From Methanosalsum natronophilum (lineage in GTDB: Archaea > Halobacteriota > Methanosarcinia > Methanosarcinales > Methanosarcinaceae): a stretch of DNA of 64,000 nt. Each line of letters starts with the position of its first letter. The stretch's first letter is position 1. The position numbers and the translations under genes were made by a program. The DNA is taken from the NCBI RefSeq assembly GCF_024808815.1, contig NZ_JANUCS010000004.1:1-64000 (forward strand), written 5' to 3'. Shown one piece after another: positions 56,934-64,000 of the stretch. A model generated the notes under the pieces. The model searched no databases, was not told where the DNA came from, and saw only the letters and a program-made list of their open reading frames with translations.

Positions 56934-57230
56934 TTAACCTACAGATAGCTCAACGTCTTCATCAAAACCTACATAGTTCTTGAAATCACGGGCACGTGTT
57001 TGATAATCAGTATAATACCATGCACCGTTTTTATACGTTTCACCATTCACTACAATATCATAATATTTGATAGGACCTTTATCATCTTCTGTTTGATGTC
57101 AATTTTCTTTCAAATACTCCATATTCAGGTCATCTCTAAAGAAATATTTAAGTCCATCTATACAAACAAAATCCTTTGATCGTCCAATTTTCTCTCCATT
57201 CCATTTAATTGTCCAGTATACTCTTACCAT
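56934..57230 (-). pseudogene. DUF427 family gene with in-frame TGA
   Basis: From ATG at 57230 the frame encodes a DUF427 (beta-clip) protein of 98 codons: VRVYWTIKWNGEKIGRSKDF, then RDDLNMEYLKEN, a TGA at codon 44 (57099-57101), then HQTEDDKGPIKYYDIVVNGE, NGAWYYTDYQTRARDFKNYV, GFDEDVELSVG and TAA. Both halves match the family (KYYDIVVNG, AWYY). TGA could have arisen from TCA (Ser). It is a nonsense mutation or a sequencing error. The rest of the gap 57231-57500 shows no gene. Confidence 0.75.
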
Positions 57231-57500
57231 TTAAACACCGTTGAAATTGATCATGTTTAAGATTTGCATTAAGACTAAATCAGACTATAATATAACATTA
57301 TCTAGGAAATAAATATAATACAATAGGATTACTGAACATAATCAGTTTAACTAACACAACCCTAGATAATCACGAAATTGATTTTATCAATACCAATGAT
57401 ATAATCATCAGCGATTATTGAAAGCAATAAAAACTGTAGAAATTGAAGTAGTCATAACATCCACACGTCATTGCAAAACATAACATGGTTAAGAACTGTT
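57231..57500. other. AT-rich intergenic region
   Basis: About 270 bp between the DUF427 remnant and the kinase stop. No gene or repeat seen. Confidence 0.35.
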
Positions 57501-60137
57501 TTATTTTTTAATAGTTATAGTATAGGATGTTCCTTTTGAACTATCAACTTCTATTTCAGCAAATAATTGTTTACTTAGTAAATTGATTATTCTAAAACCA
57601 AGACTATTGGAATTTTCCGGATCAATATTTTCAGGAAAACCAGTTCCATCATCTTGAACAACGAGTTGATATTCCTGTTCCATTTTTTTAAATGAAATCG
57701 AGATTGTACCCTTATCTTTACCCACAAAAGCGTGCTTATACGAGTTGGTTATTATTTCATTCAAGAGCAAGCTCAGAGGAATAGCTGTATCCATATCAAA
57801 ATAGATAGTATCGGTATTGAGTTTGGTTAAAATCGTTTTATTTATTGGCTTATAAAGTTGGCTTATATAATCTACAAGACTTTTGATATAATCCGCCATT
57901 TCGATTTGACCAGCTTTATCAGTGCTGTATAGTTTCTCATGTGCAAGTGACATTGATCTGATACGGTTCTGGCTATCAAGGAATGCATCTCTTACATCCT
58001 CATCTTCAAAGAGTTTGGATTGCATGTTGAGTAAACTTGAGATCACTTGCAAATTGTTCTTCACACGATGATGTATCTCATGCACGATTAACTGGTTCTT
58101 TTCAAACTCTTCAATTTTTTTAAGGTCAGTTATATCCTCTCCGATTACTCCCAAACTCGAAATATTCTTAGTTTCATCAAAAAGAGGGAAAATTACTGTT
58201 TTAATCATTCTTTCAGTATCATCTAAGCGTAAAGTATGTTCAAATGATACATAGGATGATGATTTTAACACATCTTCAATATGTTCAGTGATTAAAGCAG
58301 AAGTGTTCTCAGGTAATACATTTTGAACAGATTTACCGATGATCTCTTCACGTGTTTTCCCCAAAATATCACAGATTATTTTATTCACACGTTTATATTT
58401 GCCAGAAATAGTGAGTTCTGAGATTAAAAGTGGACTATGGTCATGGAAAGCTTCAAGTCTTTCATACATCTGATTCAACTTTGATTCCATTTGTTTGCGT
58501 TGAAGTGCTTGCCCAATACTTGCAGCAATGTCTTCAAGCAGATTCACAGTACTGAGATCGAACATATCTTTTTCATAACAATTGACCTGCAATATCCCAA
58601 TGATATCATCCTCGATCTTGATTGGCACAAGTGCAATTGATGCATATCCTTCATGGATACATTTATTTCTAGGATTGGTACGAGGATCTTCATCTTCAGG
58701 TAGGTCCAAAAATGGGAATGAATTATTTGAATATGCACTACCATAAGGTGTGAATAAAGGGTTTGAAGGGTCAGTGTTGCCGGTGATCACAAGGCCACAA
58801 GTACACTCTAAACTGATTGAACCATCTTTGTTCCTGCATATATCGCCATGTTCATTTAAGCTTAATAACGAATTTTCTTTCAATAAGAACTCAGTAGAAA
58901 ACCCGGTCTGGAAATAGTAAGGGTAATCCCCATTTTCTTTTAAACGGATCCCAACTGCATCCGCACCAATATAATCTTTTATTTCAGATAGGATCTTTGA
59001 TATGGATTGCTGCATATCAATAGGTTCGTTTAGGATAGAGAGGATTGTACTGTAAAGGTACCTCTGTTCTTGTGATCGAACTTGGTCAGAGATATCGCGT
59101 GCTGCAGCATAGATGAATTTACCATAAGGATGTGATCTCCATTCAATATGCTTGTACGATTCGTCCTTACACTTATATCTATTAACAAAATTGAAGACAT
59201 TTTTTTGTGATGCAAGTTTTTCAACTTCTTTTATGGTATTCTCAATATCATCAGGATGTATAAAGTCGAAAAAGTTACGGTTCTCAAGATCCTCCACAGA
59301 GTAACCTAAGATCTCTGACCATGCGGTATTAACTCGATGAAAATTACCTTCAATATCCGCGATACATAAAAGATCGAGATTAACTGTAAAAAACCTGTCA
59401 AGTTCTTCTTTTTTAGATAATATTTCCAGTTCAGACCTTTTTTGGTCAGTAATGTCACTTATACTAACAATGTATTTGCTCTTATCCTTAATATTAAAAT
59501 GTTTTACTTCAGTTCTAAACCATTTTTGATCAGTGGAACTAAAGAAAGGATATTCAAATGAATGTAACTTATTTGTCATAACCGATTTATTGCATGCCGA
59601 AATAATAGTGTCCTCAATGTCTGGCATGATAGATCTAAGGTTTTTACCTACAATTTCTTCTCTTGGTATTGAAAGAACTTTTTCATCGAAAGTTATGGTT
59701 TTAATTACTGTATAGTATTCATCTAATTCAAGTATAATATCTTTTTTTGAATTACTCTTTTCAACAAAAAATGTAATGAAATAACCTTTTTTCGGAGATG
59801 TAACTGTACCATGGTACCAGATTCCAAAATATTTGTGGAAGAACTCGAAATCCTTATTAATTCCATTAAGTGCAACATCACCAAATATTTGGGGCCAGTC
59901 AATGGTTCCATTTATCAGGTCAGAGAATACAATAGATGCTCTCTGATCAATTATTTCATTTCTTGAGAGTCCTATAATGTCTTCAAATCTAGAGTTTACA
60001 TCAATAAACTTATAATCACAAGGACACCCAGATTCATCACATATTATTTTACAATAGGAATAAGCTTCCAATAAGTTTTCAGAGAATATATTTTCCATAG
60101 GCTCATCGTTTTTCTTTGATGGCATAGTTATCTCCAT
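57501..60137 (-). CDS. Cytosolic PAS/GAF histidine kinase (HisKA_2 type)
   Basis: The 878-residue kinase has four PAS units (starting near 25, 140, 240 and 565) and a GAF domain (about 370-550) with GADAVGIRLKENGDYPYYFQ and IALVPIKIEDDIIGILQVNC. The phospho-acceptor His lies in HEIHHRVKNNLQVISSLLNM, with HATPase NEIITNSYKHAF and QDDGTGFPENID. No membrane helix and no receiver domain. It is related to the kinase at 42407 but longer, with a different N-terminus. Signals are unknown; PAS/GAF suggest small ligands or redox. Alternative start M5 (60125). Confidence 0.88.
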   Translation of the reverse strand: MEITMPSKKNDEPMENIFSENLLEAYSYCKIICDESGCPCDYKFIDVNSRFEDIIGLSRNEIIDQRASIVFSDLINGTIDWPQIFGDVALNGINKDFEFFHKYFGIWYHGTVTSPKKGYFITFFVEKSNSKKDIILELDEYYTVIKTITFDEKVLSIPREEIVGKNLRSIMPDIEDTIISACNKSVMTNKLHSFEYPFFSSTDQKWFRTEVKHFNIKDKSKYIVSISDITDQKRSELEILSKKEELDRFFTVNLDLLCIADIEGNFHRVNTAWSEILGYSVEDLENRNFFDFIHPDDIENTIKEVEKLASQKNVFNFVNRYKCKDESYKHIEWRSHPYGKFIYAAARDISDQVRSQEQRYLYSTILSILNEPIDMQQSISKILSEIKDYIGADAVGIRLKENGDYPYYFQTGFSTEFLLKENSLLSLNEHGDICRNKDGSISLECTCGLVITGNTDPSNPLFTPYGSAYSNNSFPFLDLPEDEDPRTNPRNKCIHEGYASIALVPIKIEDDIIGILQVNCYEKDMFDLSTVNLLEDIAASIGQALQRKQMESKLNQMYERLEAFHDHSPLLISELTISGKYKRVNKIICDILGKTREEIIGKSVQNVLPENTSALITEHIEDVLKSSSYVSFEHTLRLDDTERMIKTVIFPLFDETKNISSLGVIGEDITDLKKIEEFEKNQLIVHEIHHRVKNNLQVISSLLNMQSKLFEDEDVRDAFLDSQNRIRSMSLAHEKLYSTDKAGQIEMADYIKSLVDYISQLYKPINKTILTKLNTDTIYFDMDTAIPLSLLLNEIITNSYKHAFVGKDKGTISISFKKMEQEYQLVVQDDGTGFPENIDPENSNSLGFRIINLLSKQLFAEIEVDSSKGTSYTITIKK

Positions 60138-60376
60138 ATGTATAAGAGTAATAAAGATATTAAATGTTGATTACTTTTCATTGAGAAAAGTTATTTTTTG
60201 ACTATTTAAATATATGTAAATAAGTCTGAATTAGAATTACAGTGAACTATGGATGCTCAAATATAAATCATTTTACTTTGAATGTATTTGATATTAGTAT
60301 ATTTAGCTAAAAAATCATTTTAAAAAAGTGAATTTTATGGCATGCAAATAATAACTGACCACACAATTATTTGTTT

Positions 60377-61570
60377 TTACTTATCCGATTTTATCTTGGC
60401 TGCTAGATCTCGACCCAATTCTTTCACAGTATTAAGGTCATTTTCTTGGCTTGGTCCATTAACTGCTAGAGCTCCCACTATTTCTATTTTGGTAGGTTCA
60501 AGGGTTTCCTGGAGTTGTTTAAGTGCACCTCCACCCCAACCATAGGAACTAAGAGCAACTGCATATTTGGTGGGTGGGCGGAGTGCCTTGAATAAATTAG
60601 CAGCATAGATGGCAAGTGGATGCATACCATTGAGCACTGTTGGGGTTCCAACAACAATTCCACGAGAATCTACCAGGTCTCTTGCAATATCTCCAAGATC
60701 TGCAGTTGTCAGGTCATACATGCAAACTTCAATATTTTCAGATAGGAGTGTTTCAACGATGGTCTTTACCATAACCTCAGTTGAATTCCACATAGTTACA
60801 TAAAGAACAATAACTTTTTCTTTAGTTTCACCAGCGGTCCATTTTTCATATACATCAAATATTTTCCCTGGATTCCTGTACATTGGTCCATGACTTGGAG
60901 CTATTAGTAGAGGATCTAACTCTTTTGCTTTTTCAAGACCTTTTTGTCCCATTTTTCTAAAAGGCATCATGATCTCGCCAAAATAACTTTTTGCAAGATA
61001 GAGTAGTTCACCAACATTATCGTCATCGTCATAGAATCCAAAAGCTGTATGTGCACCAAAGAAATCACATGAAAATAATATTCGGTCTTCTTCAAGGAAA
61101 GTGAACATAGTCTCGGGCCAATGTAGCCAAGGAGCCTTAATGAATCTAAGTGTCTTACCACCAAGATCAAGAGTATCTCCTTCCTCTACGACTTGAACTC
61201 GGTCTGCTGGAACATCGAAATAAATATCTGCCATTTTAGCACCTTTTTCACTTGTAACAAGGATTGAATCAGGTGCTAGTTCCATGAAATGTTTTATTGA
61301 AGCTGCATGGTCCGGTTCAGCATGGTTCATGATGATATAGTGAATATCACCTATATCAGTTAGTTCTTTTATCTTACTTTCCAATTCCTTTTCGAAACCA
61401 GGATTAACACTATCAATAAGTGCAACTTTTTTGGTTCCTTGAACAAGATAAGCATTATAACTAGTACCTTTAGGAAGTGGGATCAAGGCATCAAAAAGAC
61501 GTCTATTCCAATCTTTAACACCAACCCAATGAACATTGTTGGCTAGTTCAGGTAAAGCATAATTGGTCAT
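60377..61570 (-). CDS. fprA: F420H2 oxidase FprA (flavodiiron protein)
   Basis: The beta-lactamase-like diiron domain has NHAEPDHAAS (the H-x-E-x-D-H ligand set), LHWPETMFTF, FSCDFFGAHTAFG and SHGPMYRNPG. The flavodoxin-like FMN domain follows (VIVLYVTMWNSTEVMVKTIV, VVGTPTVLNG, LSSYGWGGGALKQL). It reduces O2 to water with F420H2, protecting the methanogen from oxygen. I choose ATG at 61570, with GGTGA in front; ATG at 61582 would add four residues. 397 residues, family length. Confidence 0.93.
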   Translation of the reverse strand: MTNYALPELANNVHWVGVKDWNRRLFDALIPLPKGTSYNAYLVQGTKKVALIDSVNPGFEKELESKIKELTDIGDIHYIIMNHAEPDHAASIKHFMELAPDSILVTSEKGAKMADIYFDVPADRVQVVEEGDTLDLGGKTLRFIKAPWLHWPETMFTFLEEDRILFSCDFFGAHTAFGFYDDDDNVGELLYLAKSYFGEIMMPFRKMGQKGLEKAKELDPLLIAPSHGPMYRNPGKIFDVYEKWTAGETKEKVIVLYVTMWNSTEVMVKTIVETLLSENIEVCMYDLTTADLGDIARDLVDSRGIVVGTPTVLNGMHPLAIYAANLFKALRPPTKYAVALSSYGWGGGALKQLQETLEPTKIEIVGALAVNGPSQENDLNTVKELGRDLAAKIKSDK

Positions 61571-61582
61571 AATTTTCACCAT

Positions 61583-61905
61583 ATAATATATTTGATCAAA
61601 TAATTTAATTGTATAGATATTGATAATATTCGTATAAAAACTTACAGAAACTTTAAGATTCCATTATACTCTATCTAAATTTTCTGTATAAGAAAAGGTA
61701 AAAAAAGCCCTTAAGTTTAATTCTTTAGATTTTGGAGATTAATTCACTTAATTTGAAGGATTAAATTTGGTAGGTACATAATCATTAAAATTCGAATCCA
61801 AAACCTTTAAGTAAATCTTATATATATATTTTTAACTGTAGAGTGGAACTATAATCTTTTTCATAATACTAGAAAAATATAATCTGAAAAGAATGGGGTG
61901 TAAAA
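61583..61905. other. Divergent intergenic region with promoter
   Basis: Divergent region between fprA and the lipoprotein gene. TATATATA at 61820-61828 is a good TATA box for the lipoprotein gene, about 80 bp ahead of its start. No gene seen. Confidence 0.45.
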
Positions 61906-62704
61906 TTGAAATTTAACAAACTATTCCTAATAGTTCTTTTGACAATAATGTGTGGGATTGCATTAAGTGGGTGTTTAAATGGAGAACCAGCACTTAATGA
62001 AATTCCTGCTGATTATGAAGAAACTATGAGTATTAATTTAGGAGATGATATTACATTTACTCAGTATTTGATAGAAACACAGGATTCTTCCCAAGTATTA
62101 AATGACCTAAAACAAACTGCAGAAAATGAAGGTTGGGAATCAATAGCTGACTGGGAAGGAACATTTGTAGGATATGAAGTGGGAGTTGCACTTGAAAAAG
62201 ATGATAATGTTATGATCATTAACACAGAGGTTGAGGATGAGTCTACGATTGCTACAATAATCACTGGTCCAAAAGAAGGAGTTGATATTGCTGGAATGAA
62301 TGACGAGGTAACAACTCCACCCGCCAATGAAGACGAATATATTCCTGTGGACGAACCACCTACAACGGATGTAGATGGGCAAGACTTTACAGATGTGCCT
62401 AGGTATCCTAAACTCCGTAAGAATTAACTATCTTTCAGTTACCGTTGATTCTGATACTGATAAAGAGCAAGTAGACTATTTAACAGATCAAGAGTTGGAA
62501 AGTATCAAAGAATTCTACGAAAATGAGTTAGATGTACATGGTTGGGAAGTTGTTACGGCAATGATAGTAACTGAGAGAGATGATGCCCGGTTATTTATAC
62601 AAGCTAATAAAGATAATAATAATCTAGAACTTGTTACACAGCCCAGCTCTGATTATGATGATATGAATGAAATTATGATATATGTTGAAACAAGGAATGA
62701 TTAA
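61906..62704 (+). pseudogene. Secreted lipoprotein gene split by a one-base frameshift
   Basis: The TTG start at 61906 follows GGGGTG. The signal LIVLLTIMCGIALSGCLN has a lipobox Cys. The first frame ends at 62427 after DVPRYPKLRKN. The second frame (from 62375) gives NSVRINYLSVTVDSDTDKEQ. Removing one A of the AAA at 62410-62412 joins them as DVPRYPNSVRINYLSV, the expected 'DIPRYPGS' motif of these lipoproteins. The joined protein of about 265 residues has two similar halves (DLKQTAENEGWESI and FYENELDVHGWEVV). It is a real lesion or a base-calling error in an A-run. Function unknown. Confidence 0.75.
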
Positions 62705-62706
62705 AA

Positions 62707-62793
62707 ATGAGTGAAACGAGTACAGGTTTAAGTGAAAATATTGCCAGTGCATTAACCTATGTTTTAGGTTTTCTGACAGGCATTATTTATTAA
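62707..62793 (+). pseudogene. Truncated DUF4870 membrane protein gene
   Basis: ATG at 62707 encodes 28 residues, MSETSTGLSENIASALTYVL followed by GFLTGIIY, and then TAA. This is the start of DUF4870 proteins (GL-x-EN-x-A ... Y-x-LG-x-ITGIIF), which normally continue for about 90 residues. The remaining helices are missing. It lies two bases after the lipoprotein gene. Confidence 0.6.
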
Positions 62794-62816
62794 CGATTAA
62801 AACCATGTTCCTGTTT

Positions 62817-64000
62817 CTAATTCTTTATTGGTTTTGAGAATTTGCGTTCTATCTCATCTCTGTATAATGGATTATAGGAACAAAACGGTATTAATTTTCC
62901 GTCAGGTGTTGCGTAATGTATTCCACAACGCTGTAATCTTCCCACATCAAAGTTGTAAAGGTCCTGGAAATGCATTGAGCCTAAGAATAGGGTTTTCCTA
63001 TGAAACTCTTTGGTTGCATTAATGTCACCTTGAGTAAAGAAGTTCTTAAAAAGGTCATATACATTTACATTCTTTGGTGCTTTTTCTGGATCTATGAACG
63101 AAGTGATCTTATAGATCGATTTAGCTTTTAATAGATTATATTTGACACCAGAAGCATGTTCTAGTTCGGTTGAGACATTGTCGAGGTATTCTGTTAATCC
63201 TTCCACATCGACAAAATCAGTAATTGGTACAAGTTTATCTCCATCAACAAAGATGTAAGTACCACCACCACAATGAGGATGACACGTCAATTTAGGTATC
63301 TGGTATCCTTCTCGAACACTCGCTATAAAATTAGATATTGGAACAACAAAAGGGACTGGATACCAAGCATCTTTTCCTACCTGACCATCGGTTTGCTCTT
63401 CTACTAACTTAACCACGTCTGGAATGGTGATCCTATTTTCTTCACGAGTACTTTCATCAACTCTACCTGTGAAGGACATAGGTTGAAAATTAATACCTTT
63501 AACAACATCAAGGTTTTGAGTTGCAAACCTGATCATATCTCCAACTTGATCATCATTCACTCCTTTTGCAAGGGTTGGAACTAATGCAATACTTTTAATA
63601 CCTACAGTCCTACAATTTTCTATTGCCTTTTCTTTAATTGGGAATGCATTGAAACCTCGTGTTTTTTCATAAGTTTCTTTTTTAATTCCGTCGAACTGTA
63701 AATAGATAGTGGTAAGCCCTGCATTATAGAGTTCTCTTGTAAACTCTAGATCTTTAGCAAGTCTAATACCGTTACTAGCTATTTGTATTTGAATAAATCC
63801 CATATCATTAGCAAGTTTGATGATCTCCGGTAGATCATCACGAACTGTTGGTTCTCCACCTGAAAACTGGACTGAAAAACATCGTACAGGTCGTTGATCT
63901 CTTAATGTGGATAACATAAACCGTATCTGCTCGATACTAGGCTCGTATAAGTATCCTTTTGCGTTTGCGTTTGCAAAACAAATAGGACAATTCATATTAC
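62817..64000 (-). CDS. tes: Radical SAM tetraether lipid synthase homologue (partial, 5' end outside window)
   Basis: The open frame reaches the window edge with NMNCPICFANANAKGYLYEP, the second and third Cys of the radical SAM motif, so the start lies beyond 64000. FSGGEPTVRDDLPEIIK is the GGEP motif, and KLTCHPHCGGGTYIF and RCGIHYATPDGKLIPFCSYN hold the extra cluster cysteines of this family (MJ0619/MA_1486 type). These enzymes couple two lipid tails to make tetraether lipids (GDGT/GMGT synthase); the family was earlier taken for a methanopterin methylase. The stop is TAG; a second in-frame stop (TAA) is eight codons further. The annotation covers about 394 codons. Confidence 0.85.
   Translation of the reverse strand, partial: NMNCPICFANANAKGYLYEPSIEQIRFMLSTLRDQRPVRCFSVQFSGGEPTVRDDLPEIIKLANDMGFIQIQIASNGIRLAKDLEFTRELYNAGLTTIYLQFDGIKKETYEKTRGFNAFPIKEKAIENCRTVGIKSIALVPTLAKGVNDDQVGDMIRFATQNLDVVKGINFQPMSFTGRVDESTREENRITIPDVVKLVEEQTDGQVGKDAWYPVPFVVPISNFIASVREGYQIPKLTCHPHCGGGTYIFVDGDKLVPITDFVDVEGLTEYLDNVSTELEHASGVKYNLLKAKSIYKITSFIDPEKAPKNVNVYDLFKNFFTQGDINATKEFHRKTLFLGSMHFQDLYNFDVGRLQRCGIHYATPDGKLIPFCSYNPLYRDEIERKFSKPIKN

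Noticed and set aside
57099-57101. Selenocysteine at the DUF427 TGA
   Set aside because: Methanosarcinales lack selenocysteine machinery and no SECIS-like element is visible.

Overview
The window looks like the chromosome of a methylotrophic methanogen of the Methanosarcinaceae (Methanolobus or a close relative fits best). The DNA is AT-rich, promoters carry archaeal TATA boxes, and many genes start with TTG. Lineage markers are coenzyme M synthesis through cysteate synthase plus ComDE, a methanogenesis-marker-16 protein, an S-layer protein of the Methanosarcina type, an FprA F420H2 oxidase, PGF-type C-terminal anchors and a tetraether lipid synthase homologue. One flavoprotein gene reads through an in-frame UAG into a conserved-looking C-terminus, as expected where UAG can mean pyrrolysine. 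hgcAB, the mercury-methylation pair, is present, as in some Methanolobus and Methanomethylovorans.

Layout. 1-3 kb: an orphan EVE/ASCH-like fragment, a PLD-like protein, the UAG flavoprotein and a decayed membrane gene. 3.3-15.1 kb: a complete type I-E CRISPR-Cas locus on the minus strand (cas3, cas8e, cse2, cas7e, cas5e, cas6e, cas1, cas2, leader, then an array of 50 repeats). 15.2-16.8 kb: remnants of a modification or biosynthesis cluster (carbamoyltransferase tail, unknown ORF, frameshifted radical SAM/SPASM gene). 17-29 kb: mixed accessory DNA with a DUF2075 helicase/nuclease, a secreted mono-haem protein, a ComEC-like MBL hydrolase with DUF3006, an XPB helicase with a Bax1 nuclease fused to a pRiA4b-ORF3-like domain, several decayed genes (Bax1 tail copy, SEC-C, Fic/Doc), a pilin-like LamG protein and an XRE/DUF3796 pair. 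29-36.5 kb: a TPR-SF2 helicase facing mcrBC, then a second pilin-like protein. 36.6-38 kb: hgcAB. 38-48 kb: cell-surface subtilase, a PAS histidine kinase with a ribbon-helix-helix-like N-terminus, and the S-layer protein. 48.3-54.6 kb: a coenzyme M operon with three extra genes (ABC ATPase, P-loop GTPase, Fe-S protein) between cysteate synthase and comDE, facing the marker-16 gene, and a free-standing ThrRS editing domain. 55-57 kb: a double-cubane-cluster protein and its ATP-dependent reductase, then a broken DUF427 gene. 57.5-64 kb: a second PAS/GAF kinase, fprA, a frameshifted lipoprotein gene, a truncated DUF4870 gene and the partial tetraether synthase.

The two halves differ. The first 36 kb is a defence and turnover island (CRISPR, McrBC, helicase/nuclease genes, at least eight decayed genes). 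The last 28 kb is mostly core methanogen metabolism and envelope. The best leads for new biology are the ATPase-GTPase-FeS trio in the coenzyme M operon, the Bax1 fusion, the TPR helicase beside McrBC, the paired pilin-like lectin proteins, and the UAG readthrough. No tRNA, rRNA or transposase gene was recognised.
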